Notes: generated by a model not told the origin, from the letters alone. A stretch of 64,000 nucleotides of DNA from Bradyrhizobium sp. SRS-191 (GCF_024586915.1 NZ_JANBVS010000004.1:1-64000), one strand, 5' to 3'; positions 19,419 to 28,597 are shown, counted from the stretch's first letter. Numbers and translations: made by a program.

Positions 19419-19775
19419 ATGGGCCGTCTGAGCACGCATATCCTGGACACGGTGAGGGGCAAGCCGGCCGCCGATGTCACTGTCGACCTCGATGTCCTCG
19501 GGCCGGGCGGCGCCTGGCGGCGCATCAAGCAGGTCCGGACCAACGCCGACGGGCGCACCGATGCGCCGGTGCTGGCGGGTGAGGAGTTCGCGGTCGGCAC
19601 CTACATGCTGACGTTCCACATGGGCGCCTATTTCAAGACCCATGGCCTCGCCTCCGGCGATCCGTTGTTCCTCGACCTGATCCCGCTCCGCTTCGCGGTC
19701 GCCGATGCCGACGCGCACTATCACGTGCCGCTGCTCGCGACGCCCTGGAGCTACCAGACCTATCGCGGGAGCTGA
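19419..19775 (+). CDS. uraH: 5-hydroxyisourate hydrolase
   Basis: A 118-residue transthyretin-like enzyme that hydrolyses 5-hydroxyisourate to OHCU in urate breakdown. All catalytic positions known for the family can be seen: His7 in STHILD, Arg46 in NADGRTD, His102 in YHVPLL and the terminal tetrapeptide YRGS. It is cytoplasmic and expected to be a homotetramer. AGGGAG lies 7-12 bp before the ATG. Its stop is only 5 bp from the allantoinase-decarboxylase fusion gene, which carries the next two steps. Confidence 0.94.
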   Translation: MGRLSTHILDTVRGKPAADVTVDLDVLGPGGAWRRIKQVRTNADGRTDAPVLAGEEFAVGTYMLTFHMGAYFKTHGLASGDPLFLDLIPLRFAVADADAHYHVPLLATPWSYQTYRGS

Positions 19776-19780
19776 GACGA

Positions 19781-21205
19781 ATGACTGCCGATTATCCGCG
19801 CGACATGGTCGGCTACGGCCGCACGCCGCCGCATCCGCGCTGGCCGGGCGATGCCCGGGTCGCCGTACAATTCGTGATCAATTACGAAGAGGGCGGCGAG
19901 AACAACATTCTGCACGGCGACGCCGCCTCGGAGGCGTTTTTGTCCGAGATCGTCGGTGCGGCGGCCTGGCCGGGCCAGCGCCACATGAACATGGAGTCGA
20001 TCTACGAGTTCGGCTCGCGCGCCGGTTTCTGGCGTCTTTGGCGGATGTTCACCGCGCGCAAGCTGCCGGTGACGGTGTTCGCGATCGCCACCGCCATGGC
20101 GCGCAACCCGGACGCGGTGGCGGCGATGAAAGAGGCCGGCTGGGAGATCGCCTCGCACGGCCTGAAATGGATCGACTACCGCGACTTCTCGGAAGCAGAC
20201 GAGCGCGATCACATCGAGCAGGCGATCCGCCTGCACACCGAGCTGACCGGCGAGCGTCCGCTCGGCTTCTACCAGGGCCGCACGTCGGAGCATACGCTCG
20301 ACATCGTGCTGCAGGAGCAGGGCTTCGTCTACAGCGCTGACTCCTATGCCGACGAATTGCCCTACTGGATCCAGGGACCGCACGGCCCGCAGCTGATCGT
20401 ACCGTACACGCTCGACGCCAACGACATGCGCTTCGCCACGCCGCAGGGGTTCAATGCCGGCGACCAGTTCTTCGCCTATCTGAAGGATAGTTTCGACACG
20501 CTCTATGCCGAAGGCGCCGAGAGCCCGAAGATGATGTCAGTCGGGCTGCATTGCCGCCTCGTCGGCCGTCCGGGCCGGGCTGCGGCGCTGGCGCGCTTTC
20601 TCGACTACATCATGGGCCACGAGAAAGTCTGGGTCGCGACCCGGCTCGACATCGCCCGGCACTGGATCCGGACGCATCCGCCGGCAGGCCGTTGGCGTCC
20701 GTCGCAGATGTCGCGCGTGCTGTTCGTCGAGCGCTATGGCGACATCTTCGAGCACTCTCCTGAGGTCGCCGACCGCGCCTATCGCGCGGGGCTGTCCGCA
20801 TTCGATGACTCCGCAGATGCGTTGCATACGACGCTCATGAACGTCGTCCGGGCGATGAGCCGCGACGAGAAGCTGAAGCTGATCCGCGCCCATCCGGAGC
20901 TCGCCGGCCGCGAGGCGCTGGCGGGCGAGATGACCAGCGACTCGATCGGTGAGCAGGGCCGCCTCGGCTTCACCTCGCTCTCTCGCGCCGAGTTCGAGCG
21001 CGTCGCCGACATCAACCGCCGCTACCGCGACAAGTTCGGCATGCCGCTGATCGTCGCCCTCGCGCTCCATGCCGACCGCGCTTCGGTCATCGCCGAAATG
21101 GAGCGCCGCATCGGCAACGACATGGATGCCGAGATCGCCAACGCGGTCGACCAGATCGGCCATATCACGCGGGCCAGACTGGCGAAGAAATTCGAGCAGG
21201 GCTGA
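19781..21205 (+). CDS. puuE-uraD: Allantoinase (PuuE type) fused to OHCU decarboxylase (UraD)
   Basis: A 474-residue bifunctional protein. Residues about 1-320 are a polysaccharide-deacetylase-fold allantoinase (VQFVINYEEGGENN, EIASHGLKWIDY, FYQGRTSEHTLDI). Residues about 345-474 are an OHCU decarboxylase with IRAHPELAG (catalytic His near residue 370), SIGEQGRLG and YRDKFGMPLIVAL. It would turn OHCU into (S)-allantoin and then open the hydantoin ring to allantoate. Combined with UraH upstream, the operon covers the path from 5-hydroxyisourate to allantoate. Fusions of this kind occur in some proteobacteria. No frameshift is evident between the halves. Confidence 0.92.
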   Translation: MTADYPRDMVGYGRTPPHPRWPGDARVAVQFVINYEEGGENNILHGDAASEAFLSEIVGAAAWPGQRHMNMESIYEFGSRAGFWRLWRMFTARKLPVTVFAIATAMARNPDAVAAMKEAGWEIASHGLKWIDYRDFSEADERDHIEQAIRLHTELTGERPLGFYQGRTSEHTLDIVLQEQGFVYSADSYADELPYWIQGPHGPQLIVPYTLDANDMRFATPQGFNAGDQFFAYLKDSFDTLYAEGAESPKMMSVGLHCRLVGRPGRAAALARFLDYIMGHEKVWVATRLDIARHWIRTHPPAGRWRPSQMSRVLFVERYGDIFEHSPEVADRAYRAGLSAFDDSADALHTTLMNVVRAMSRDEKLKLIRAHPELAGREALAGEMTSDSIGEQGRLGFTSLSRAEFERVADINRRYRDKFGMPLIVALALHADRASVIAEMERRIGNDMDAEIANAVDQIGHITRARLAKKFEQG

Positions 21206-21254
21206 GCGGAGGGTGACGTCACCACCTGTGAGTTGGACCCAGGCTCATTCGTCA

Positions 21255-21450
21255 CGGATAGCGCGCTCCCTCTCCCCGTTCTTCACGGGGGCGCGACGAG
21301 CTTCGCTCGCGCTGAGAGGGTTGGGGTGAGGGGCAGCCACGAGCACCAGACTCGCGGAGACCCCCCTCACCCGGATTGCATTTGACGATGCAATCCGACC
21401 TCTCCCCGCCCTAGCGAAGCTTCGCTTCGCCCTGGCGGGGCGAGGTAGGC
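21255..21450. repeat. Dispersed 'CTCTCCCC' hairpin repeat
   Basis: It contains CTCCCTCTCCCCGTTCTTCA, GAGAGGGTTGGGGTGAGGGGC, CCCTCACCCGGATTGCAT and CGATGCAATCCGACCTCTCCCC. Related copies lie at 28598-28705 (same orientation) and 42945-43092 (opposite). It fills the gap between the convergent puuE-uraD and amidase genes. The inserts around the arms (GCGACGAGCTTCGCTCGCGC) differ from the other copies. Confidence 0.8.
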
Positions 21451-21474
21451 CTCGCGCGAGGCGCGACAGATTGC

Positions 21475-22830
21475 TCAAAGCCAGCCAGCCAACACGCGCT
21501 CTGCGTTTGCAGCCACATCGAGCAGCAGGCGATCGTGTCCCCGCGCTGCGATCAGTTGCAGACCGAACGGCAGTCCCTGCGAATTCAAGCCGCAAGGAAT
21601 CGAGATTGCCGGCACGCCCGCGTGGTTGGCGAGCGGCGTGAACACCGCATGCGCGCGCGGGCTCGCAGGCTTGCCGCCGATCTTGGACGGGCCGAGCTGC
21701 GTGAACGGCCAGGCGACACACGGCACCGTCGGCGCCAACAGCACGTCAAATTCCGTGAAGAACGCCGCGAAAGCGCGGGCGATCTGTGTGCTCGCCTCCA
21801 GCGCGCGGCCGACATCGGCGCCGCTGAGAGCGAGGCCGCGCTCGATCTGCTTGGCGATATCAGGATCGAACTGCGTCGGATCACTCCGAAAGGCCTCGCC
21901 ATGGAGCGCGGCGAGGCCGGCATGTTGCAGCGGCATCACCGCGTCCTCGGCAAGCCCGACTGGCCAGGCAGGGTCCTTGTCGGTGATGGCGAACCCCCTG
22001 GCGCGGAGCCGATCGACCGCCCGCTGCAAGCCGGCGCTCACATCGTCATCCACGGCGACGTCGAGCCCGAGCCGCGGCGAGAACGCCAGCCGCAACGGCG
22101 CTCCCACGGCAGCCGATGGCAAATCAAATGAGTCCGGGTCGCGCGGATCCGCGCCAGCCATCGCCTCGAACGCGAGCCTCGCATCGGCGGCATCGGCAGC
22201 AATCGGCGCGATCACCGAGATGCGCCAGAACGGCTCGGCGAAGCCCGGTCCATAAGGGATCGCGCCATGGGACGGCTTGAAGCCGACCACGCCGACATGC
22301 GCCGGTGGCCGCCGGCTCGAGCCACCGGCATCGGTGCCGATCGCAAGCGGCACGAGGCCGGCCGCGACCGCGGACGCCGGTCCGCCCGAGGAGCCGCCCG
22401 GCGTGAGCCGTGGATCAAGCGGGTGGTGGGTCGGTCCGTACAGCAGCGATGTCGTCACGCCCTTGCAGGCGAACTCCGAGGTCGCGCCGATGCCGACGAT
22501 GACAGCGCCGGCACGGCGCAGCCGCGCGATCGCGATTGCATCCTCGGAAGCAACGAAGTCAGCGAATAGCCGCGAGCCTTGCGTAATGCGCCAGCCCGCG
22601 ACCCAGATGTTGTCCTTGACCACGATCGGCACGCCGGCGAGCGGCAATGTCTCTCCGGACACAACGCGGCGGTCCACGTCATCCGCGTCCGCACGCGTTC
22701 GCTCCGGATCGATCGTCACCACGGCGTTCAAGTCGCGGGCCTTGGCGATGCGTGTCAGCACCTGCTCGGCCATCTCCCTTGCCGTGGTGTGTCGCGCCAT
22801 CACGGCGTTTGCGATCTCAGTCGCGCGCAT
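21475..22830 (-). CDS. Amidase signature family hydrolase
   Basis: A 451-residue amidase with the Ser-cisSer-Lys triad in place: Lys72 in IVVKDNIW, the cis-Ser in GGSSGGPAS, and the nucleophile Ser in TDAGGSSRRPPA. The last motif departs from the usual DGGGSIRIPA. Members hydrolyse amides such as allophanate, ureido acids or indole-acetamide. The setting (MFS gene directly upstream and overlapping by 14 bp, ureide genes around) suggests a ureido or amide product of purine breakdown, but the substrate is not determined. It is translationally coupled to the MFS gene. Confidence 0.82.
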   Translation of the reverse strand: MRATEIANAVMARHTTAREMAEQVLTRIAKARDLNAVVTIDPERTRADADDVDRRVVSGETLPLAGVPIVVKDNIWVAGWRITQGSRLFADFVASEDAIAIARLRRAGAVIVGIGATSEFACKGVTTSLLYGPTHHPLDPRLTPGGSSGGPASAVAAGLVPLAIGTDAGGSSRRPPAHVGVVGFKPSHGAIPYGPGFAEPFWRISVIAPIAADAADARLAFEAMAGADPRDPDSFDLPSAAVGAPLRLAFSPRLGLDVAVDDDVSAGLQRAVDRLRARGFAITDKDPAWPVGLAEDAVMPLQHAGLAALHGEAFRSDPTQFDPDIAKQIERGLALSGADVGRALEASTQIARAFAAFFTEFDVLLAPTVPCVAWPFTQLGPSKIGGKPASPRAHAVFTPLANHAGVPAISIPCGLNSQGLPFGLQLIAARGHDRLLLDVAANAERVLAGWL

Positions 22831-24010
22831 CGGATCGCTCCATCAGCAGCACGGCCGCGCCTGCGGCCGCCATCAAGCCAAGAATGACGAAGCTGCCGCC
22901 GAGGCCGATGCGCGGCGTCAGCACGGCAACCAGCAGCGGCGCCGCGACGAGGCCGAGGAACGACGTGGTGAGCACCGCGCCGGTGGCCTCCGCGACGCGC
23001 CCGGGCTTGGCGAGATTCGCGATCTCGGCGATGAACACGCCGTTCCAGCCGCTGGCCGTCAGTCCGAACATAAAAGTGAGCAGAACCAGGATCGATCCGC
23101 TCAGCGATTGTCCCCAAAGCCCGAGCAGCAGCGCGCAGACCGCCATGCCCGCGCCCGCCATCACCAGCACCGTGCGCGCTGAGCGCAGCCGCGTCGCCAC
23201 CGCGCCCCAGCCGAGCCGCCCGATCAGGCCCGCGCCTTGCGCCGAAGCCAGCAGCCAGCCCGCTTCGACATGGCTCAGCGCGAGCTCCGATGTGCCGAAG
23301 CTGATGTAGCAAGTGTTGAGGATGACCTGCATGCCGCTGAACGGGATTGACGCGATCGCGAGCGCGGCCATGCGGCGGTCGGAGCTCACGAGCTGCAGCC
23401 GCTGCCGCAGGCCGAGATACGGCATGGGCGCTAGCTTGACGGCGTAGGCCGGGCGCAGTCGCTCGAAGCTGATGAAGCCGATGATGGCGCAGACGATCAC
23501 CGCGGCATAGGCGGAGCTTGGCGCAAGCCCGACCGCGAGCGGCGGCAGCAGCAGCGATCCCACGACAGCGCCGATCTGGCTGCCGGTCTGCCGGATCGAG
23601 AACACCATCGCGCGCTGCTCCGGCGGCACGAGACGTCCGAGCAGGGCCGCGCTCGCCGGTGTTTCCGGTCCCGCCGCCAGCCCGAGCACGAGCCCCGCGC
23701 CGAGCAACGCCCAGCCGTTGCCGAGCGTCGCCAGCGACATGCCGGTGCAGACGACCACCGCGCACAGCGCCGCGACGCGCAGCGAGCCGATCTTTTGCAC
23801 CAGGGTGCCGCCCCAGAACGAGGACACCAGACTGATCGCAAACGCCGCGGTCGAGAACAGCGACAATTCCTCGATACTGAGCCCGGCGCGCGGCGCCACC
23901 GTGCCCGGCGCGAACAGCGCCAGCGACACGAGCGCCTGCAGCGCCGTCATTGCCGCCAGCGCAGGCCACAGCGGCGGCGCTGGCGCCGCGGGAGGTTTCG
24001 CGTCTATCAT
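22817..24010 (-). CDS. MFS transporter
   Basis: A 397-residue integral membrane protein with twelve predicted helices. It has the MFS loop 2-3 style motif FWGGTLVQKIGSLRVAAL and a central loop near residue 190. It probably moves a small organic solute across the inner membrane. Direction and substrate cannot be read. Its 3' end overlaps the amidase start, so the two share an operon and probably a substrate. On the other side its start codon lies only 29 bp from the divergently read transthyretin-like gene, so the two share a very compact promoter region. Confidence 0.82.
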   Translation of the reverse strand: MIDAKPPAAPAPPLWPALAAMTALQALVSLALFAPGTVAPRAGLSIEELSLFSTAAFAISLVSSFWGGTLVQKIGSLRVAALCAVVVCTGMSLATLGNGWALLGAGLVLGLAAGPETPASAALLGRLVPPEQRAMVFSIRQTGSQIGAVVGSLLLPPLAVGLAPSSAYAAVIVCAIIGFISFERLRPAYAVKLAPMPYLGLRQRLQLVSSDRRMAALAIASIPFSGMQVILNTCYISFGTSELALSHVEAGWLLASAQGAGLIGRLGWGAVATRLRSARTVLVMAGAGMAVCALLLGLWGQSLSGSILVLLTFMFGLTASGWNGVFIAEIANLAKPGRVAEATGAVLTTSFLGLVAAPLLVAVLTPRIGLGGSFVILGLMAAAGAAVLLMERSDARD

Positions 24011-24039
24011 GCCGCGGCAACCTGGGAGCGGAGCAATCG

Positions 24040-24381
24040 ATGGCCGGAGGTATCTCGGTTCATGCGGTCGATGTGGCGAACGGGCGCCCGGCGCTGGGCT
24101 TGCGCGTCGCGATCTGGCGCGTGGCGCCTGACCGCACCCTGCTCGCCGAGGGACAGCTCGGCGCCGACGGCACCTTGCAGGCGCCGGTCGTCAAGGGCGA
24201 TGGCGTCACCGCCGGCGAGTATGAGGTGCTGTTCCATATCGGTGAGTTCTTCGGGGCAAACGCACAAACGAAATTCCTGACCACAGTGCCGTTTCGCTTC
24301 GCCATCGACAAGGTCGAGGAGCATTTTCACCTGCCGCTGAAATTCACCCCGTGGGGCTATTCGATTTTCCGCGGCGCTTAG
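24040..24381 (+). CDS. Transthyretin-like protein, second HIU hydrolase paralogue with altered active site
   Basis: A 113-residue transthyretin-like protein. The family fold is clear (ISVHAVDVANGRPA, EEHFHLPL, TPWGYSIFRGA). His8 and the distal His are kept. The catalytic Arg, present as DGR in uraH at 19419, is Thr45 here (GADGTLQ). The terminal tetrapeptide YRGS has become FRGA. True 5-hydroxyisourate hydrolase activity is therefore doubtful. The start at 24040 has GGGAG about 10 bp upstream. Frame-compatible starts further upstream would run into the MFS gene on the other strand. It is divergent from MFS-amidase. Confidence 0.85.
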   Translation: MAGGISVHAVDVANGRPALGLRVAIWRVAPDRTLLAEGQLGADGTLQAPVVKGDGVTAGEYEVLFHIGEFFGANAQTKFLTTVPFRFAIDKVEEHFHLPLKFTPWGYSIFRGA

Positions 24382-24395
24382 TGAGTCACCCGTGG

Positions 24396-24590
24396 CCGTC
24401 CTTCGAGACGCCCGCCTGCGGCGGGCTCCTCAGGACGAGGGCTGATTTCTTGGCGGGATATCCACCCCCTCCATGAACACGCCTCTCGGCGTGTTGATGG
24501 TCCGTGTGCAGGACCCCCTTTGGGCGCCAACCCCTCATGGTGAGGAGCGCCGCTCGCGGCGCGTCTCGAACCATGAGGCCCCGCTGCGGC
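24396..24590. repeat. Dispersed 'CGTCTCGAA' hairpin repeat
   Basis: It holds CGTCCTTCGAGACGCCCGCC...GGCGGGCTCCTCAGGACG, CCCCTCATGGTGAGGAGCGC and GCGCGTCTCGAACCATGAGG. The same arms occur in inverse order and orientation at about 43775-43965. It sits between the convergent transthyretin-like gene and the ABC permease gene. Confidence 0.8.
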
Positions 24591-24598
24591 AACCTTGA

Positions 24599-25414
24599 TC
24601 AACCCGTCAGCCGCTTCGACAGACCGGTGGTGCGCTCCATGATCGCCATCAGCGCAATCGTCGCGATGATCAGCACGCTGGACAGCGCGGCGATGGTGAC
24701 GTCGAGCTTGCCTTCGAGGTCCTGCCACATCCGGATCGGCAGCATGTCGGTGGCGGCATCGCGCAGGAACAGCGACACCGGCACGTTGTCGAACGACGAC
24801 ATGAACGCGATGAACGCACCGGAGATGATGCCGGGCCGGATCAGCGGCAGCACGATGCGGCGGAATGTGTAGAGCCTGGAGGCGCCGAGGATGGCCGAGC
24901 TTTCCAGCAAGGTTGGCTCGAGTTGTGCCAGCGCGGCCACGGTATTGCGCACGACATAGGGCACGCAGACGATGGTGTGGCCGATCACCAGCGTGAGCAA
25001 TGACACCGGCAGGCCGATCAGCGAGAAGAACATCAGCGCTGCAAGCCCGAAGGCGAGCGCGGGCAGCACCAGCGGCGACATGAACAGGGAGTCCAGCAGC
25101 TTCGCCGTGAGCGCCTTCGAACGCGAGATCGCCAGCGCCGCGGCAACGCCGAGCACGATCGACAGCCCGGTCGACCACAACGCGACGACGACGCTGTTGC
25201 GCGCGGCGAATTGCAGCTGCCAGGCGTTCCATAATTCGACGTACCAGCGCGTCGAATAGCCGGGCGGCGGAAATTTCAGCGAGAAGCCTGATGTGAACGA
25301 GACGATCACCACCACCAGAGACGGCGACACGATCAGGATCAGCGCCAGGATGGCAATGACCGTCATCACGATCTGGAAACTCAGCGCCTCCCAGTTGCGC
25401 TGCCGCCCGCTCAT
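24599..25414 (-). CDS. ABC transporter permease (polyamine/ureide type, PotC-like)
   Basis: A 271-residue permease with six predicted membrane helices and the EAA-type cytoplasmic loop (ESSAILGASRLYTFRRIVLPLIRPGI). It belongs to the PotC/binding-protein-dependent group that imports polyamine-like or small nitrogenous solutes. The start at 25414 overlaps the stop of the partner permease (ATGA at 25411-25414). The frame stays open far upstream, but that part is a shadow of the partner. It is the last gene of the importer operon. Confidence 0.88.
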   Translation of the reverse strand: MSGRQRNWEALSFQIVMTVIAILALILIVSPSLVVVIVSFTSGFSLKFPPPGYSTRWYVELWNAWQLQFAARNSVVVALWSTGLSIVLGVAAALAISRSKALTAKLLDSLFMSPLVLPALAFGLAALMFFSLIGLPVSLLTLVIGHTIVCVPYVVRNTVAALAQLEPTLLESSAILGASRLYTFRRIVLPLIRPGIISGAFIAFMSSFDNVPVSLFLRDAATDMLPIRMWQDLEGKLDVTIAALSSVLIIATIALMAIMERTTGLSKRLTG

Positions 25415-26292
25415 CGCGCGTCTCCATAGCCGCGCGCGCGTCGGCCGAGCATAGAGAACAGCGCGACGATCGCGAGCACCGCGAACAGGAAGATGATCGA
25501 GATTGCGGCTGCGAACGGCCAGTTCTGCAACGTCGAGGCCTGCTGATACAGATACATCGGCATGAACAGCATCTGCCCGCCGCCGACCAGCGACTGCGTG
25601 ATGAAGGCGGTGATCGCCGCGGCGTAAGTCAGCGTGCAGCCGGCGATGATGCCGGGCATCGACAGCGGCAGCATCACCTTGAAAAAGGTACGCCAGCTGC
25701 CGGCGCCGAGTGAGGCCGAGGCGTCGGAGAGATTGGGATCGATGCGGCCGATCGCTGTGATCAGGGGCAGCACCATCAGCGGCATCTGCACCTGCGCCAG
25801 TGCGGCGATCAAACCGCCTTGCGTGTAGATCATGCGCAACGGCGTGCCGATCAGCCCCATGGATTGCAATACGGAGTTGATGATGCCCTGCCGTCCCAGG
25901 ATCACGATCCAAGCGAAGGTACGGACCACGACGCTGGTGAGCAGCGGCAGCAATACGATCATGATGATCAGGGTCTGCAGCCGGCTGCCTGACCGCTGAT
26001 ACAGCCAGGCGATGGGATAGCCGAGCACGAGACAGGCGAGCGTCACCTCGGCGCCAAGCAGCAGGGTCGAGCCGAGCACGGCGAGGCTGAAGGGGTCGGT
26101 CAGGAACTTGATGTACTGACCGAGCCCCCACACCGTCGCCGCGGTGTCGTTATGGAGCGAGAGATAGAGCAACTGCGCCAGCGGCAGCACGAAGAAGATC
26201 GCGAACACCAGGCCCAGGGGCAGCGCAAGCCCCAGGCTGAAGCTGGTCACGTCTCCAGGTGCTGTCATACGTGCTGTCGCGGCGCTCTTCAT
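25411..26292 (-). CDS. ABC transporter permease (PotB-like)
   Basis: A 293-residue permease with about six membrane helices and the loop DASASLGAGSWRTFFKVMLPLSMPGI that contacts the ATPase. It forms the heteromeric channel with the permease at 24599. The start lies 4 bp downstream of the binding-protein stop, which shows tight coupling. The short polar N-terminus before the first helix is typical for this group. Confidence 0.88.
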   Translation of the reverse strand: MKSAATARMTAPGDVTSFSLGLALPLGLVFAIFFVLPLAQLLYLSLHNDTAATVWGLGQYIKFLTDPFSLAVLGSTLLLGAEVTLACLVLGYPIAWLYQRSGSRLQTLIIMIVLLPLLTSVVVRTFAWIVILGRQGIINSVLQSMGLIGTPLRMIYTQGGLIAALAQVQMPLMVLPLITAIGRIDPNLSDASASLGAGSWRTFFKVMLPLSMPGIIAGCTLTYAAAITAFITQSLVGGGQMLFMPMYLYQQASTLQNWPFAAAISIIFLFAVLAIVALFSMLGRRARGYGDAR

Positions 26293-26296
26293 CGCG

Positions 26297-27343
26297 TCAG
26301 ATCTTGATGTCGCGGTTGAACTTCTCGATCCACGACGCGCGCTGCTCGTTGATCTTCTTCCAGTCCTGGAACACGAACTTCTTCTTCAGCTCCGCGGTGT
26401 CCTTGGCCAGCACCTTGGCGATCTCGCCGGACATCGCGACCTTGGTGTTGGTCGGCACGATCAGATAGGGCGAGTTCATCAAGGTGGTCTGCACCTCGGG
26501 CGACAGCGCCGCCTCGATCAGCTTGAAGGCGAGTTCCCTGTTCGGCGAGTTCTTGACGATGTGGATCGTGGTCTTGAAGGCGATCGCGCCTTCCTTCGGC
26601 GCCACGAACTCGACCGGTACGCCGCGCGCCTTGAGAATCTGGATGGCGTTGAAATTGCCGGGCGAGATGTCGATCTGGCCTTGCTGGAATAGGGTGGCCA
26701 GCGCGCCGGGATTGGCGGCGACGGCCGCGAGGTTCGGCTTCAGTTCCTCGAGTGCCTTGAAGCCCTCGTCGACATTGGCTTCCGAGCCGCCGCGCATGCG
26801 CGCGATTTCGACCAGCCAGCCGGTGCCGAGCGTGGAGTTGAGGTTGGTGATGCCGACCTTGCCCTTGAACTCGGGCTTCCAAAGATCCGCCCACGACGTC
26901 GGCGGTGTCTTCACCGTCTCCGGATTATAGGTCAGGCCGACGACCTGGAAGAACGGCGCCGGACCCATCGCGTCCTGCGCCTCGGGAATCAGGTCCTTGA
27001 AATAGGTGCTCTTGTCGACCGGGTAGGGCTCGACCAGATCCTGGCCGATCGCGACCAGCGCCGGACCGGGATCGTGCAGCATGACGTCGATCGGCGGATT
27101 GGCCTTGGCGGCGTTGACCTTGGCGATCTGGTCGACCGACAGCATCGGATCGAGCACGATGGGCGCATCGCCGTTCGCCTTGCGGAACGCCGGCACCAGC
27201 ACCGCCTTGTGCGCTTCTTCCCAGCTGCCGGTGAAGGTCGCGAACACCAGCGGCCGCGCCTGCGCGAGGCTCAAGCCGGGGAAGGCGTGCATGGCTCCCA
27301 GCGTCAGGGCGCTGGTCAGGAGCCGGCGGCGATCAAGCATCAT
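26297..27343 (-). CDS. ABC transporter substrate-binding protein (PotD/spermidine-putrescine type)
   Basis: A 348-residue periplasmic binding protein. The N-terminus has consecutive arginines (LDRRRLLTSA) before a hydrophobic core and an Ala-Gln-Ala site, suggesting Tat export. The mature part begins RPLVFATFTGSWEE, as in the extracellular solute-binding family 1/PotD group. The ligand cannot be deduced, although the neighbourhood makes a ureide, hydantoin or related nitrogen compound plausible. It lies between the ATPase (23 bp upstream) and the permeases. Confidence 0.87.
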   Translation of the reverse strand: MMLDRRRLLTSALTLGAMHAFPGLSLAQARPLVFATFTGSWEEAHKAVLVPAFRKANGDAPIVLDPMLSVDQIAKVNAAKANPPIDVMLHDPGPALVAIGQDLVEPYPVDKSTYFKDLIPEAQDAMGPAPFFQVVGLTYNPETVKTPPTSWADLWKPEFKGKVGITNLNSTLGTGWLVEIARMRGGSEANVDEGFKALEELKPNLAAVAANPGALATLFQQGQIDISPGNFNAIQILKARGVPVEFVAPKEGAIAFKTTIHIVKNSPNRELAFKLIEAALSPEVQTTLMNSPYLIVPTNTKVAMSGEIAKVLAKDTAELKKKFVFQDWKKINEQRASWIEKFNRDIKI

Positions 27344-27366
27344 GTTTCACTCCGATGTGGTGGTTG

Positions 27367-28467
27367 TCATTCCGGGAAGACAGTGGCGAGTCCGGGCGCA
27401 AGCGGCGCGACGCGCACTGGCGTGCCGGCCTCGCGCAGCGGCGTGCCGCCGGTGCGCGCCTGCGAGATCTTGATGCTGGAGCCGTCCTTGGCCTTGATCT
27501 CGTGGACGACCGTGGCGCCGAGCGGCAGCGCCATGCCGATCTCGCCGGCAAAGCCGGACTTGTCAGCGACGAAGGCGAGATGCTCGGGACGCAGGCAGAC
27601 GGTGACCTTGTCTGAGGCACGGACCGGATGAGGCGCCCGCGCGATGATCTCGCCGCCGGCCTCCAGGCCGACCTTCACGCTGCCGGCATCGGTCGCCAGC
27701 ACCGTACCCTTCAGCCTGTTCGCCGTACCGACGAAGGTGTTCACGAACAGCGTCTGCGGTTGGTCGTAGATCTCGCTGGGCGTCCCGAACTGCTCGAGGT
27801 GGCCGTGGCTGAGCACCGCGACACGATCGGCCATCGACAGCGCCTCTTCCTGGTCGTGAGTCACGATCAGGGTGGTGGTCCCGGCCATGCGCTGCAGCCG
27901 CTTGACCTCGATCTGCATGTCCAGCCGCAGATTCTTGTCGAGTGCGGCGAACGGCTCGTCGAGCAGCAGGATCGACGGCCTGATCGCGAGCGCGCGCGCC
28001 AGCGCCACGCGCTGCTGCTGGCCGCCGGACAATTGCCGCGGCAGGCGCTCGCCGAATTTTCCGAGCTGCACCATGTCGAGCAGCCGCTGCGCCTCCTTGC
28101 TGCGCGTCGCCTTGTCGACGCCACGCGCGGCCAAGCCGTAGCCGACATTCTCGGAGATCGAGAGATGCGGAAACAATGCGTAGTTCTGGAATACGATGCC
28201 GACCGCGCGGCGGTTGGGCGGCAGCGCATCGACGACGTCATTGCCGATGATGACGCGTCCCTCGCTCTGGCCGATGAAGCCGGCGATGATGCGCAGCAGC
28301 GTGGTCTTGCCGCAGCCGGACGGACCGAGCAGGGCGATGATCTCGCCGCCCTTCACATCGAGATTGATGTCGGACACGGCCATCGTGCCGCTGGAGAAGC
28401 GGTGCGTGATCCGATCGAGAACGAGCGACTTGGCTTCCGATACGCTGGCCATGGGCTTCCTGCTCAA
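27367..28467 (-). CDS. ABC transporter ATP-binding protein (PotA-like)
   Basis: A 366-residue ATPase with Walker A GPSGCGKTT, the signature LSGGQQQRVALARA, Walker B LLLDEPFAALD and the switch His in IVTHDQEEAL. A C-terminal TOBE domain follows (about residues 280-350). It energises import by the permeases at 24599 and 25411. It is the first gene of the four-gene importer. A repeat separates it from the racemase-like gene upstream. Confidence 0.92.
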   Translation of the reverse strand: MSRKPMASVSEAKSLVLDRITHRFSSGTMAVSDINLDVKGGEIIALLGPSGCGKTTLLRIIAGFIGQSEGRVIIGNDVVDALPPNRRAVGIVFQNYALFPHLSISENVGYGLAARGVDKATRSKEAQRLLDMVQLGKFGERLPRQLSGGQQQRVALARALAIRPSILLLDEPFAALDKNLRLDMQIEVKRLQRMAGTTTLIVTHDQEEALSMADRVAVLSHGHLEQFGTPSEIYDQPQTLFVNTFVGTANRLKGTVLATDAGSVKVGLEAGGEIIARAPHPVRASDKVTVCLRPEHLAFVADKSGFAGEIGMALPLGATVVHEIKAKDGSSIKISQARTGGTPLREAGTPVRVAPLAPGLATVFPE

Positions 28468-28597
28468 CTGAGTTGAAAAAGCAAGAAGCGTGCCGCCTTT
28501 TCAGGCAGTGGTGGCCGTTTGTGTACAAGTGAGCGGGTGAGCGGTACGTCAGTATGCGTTTCACTCTTAGTGAGAAAGCACGGAGGTGCGCGGAAGG

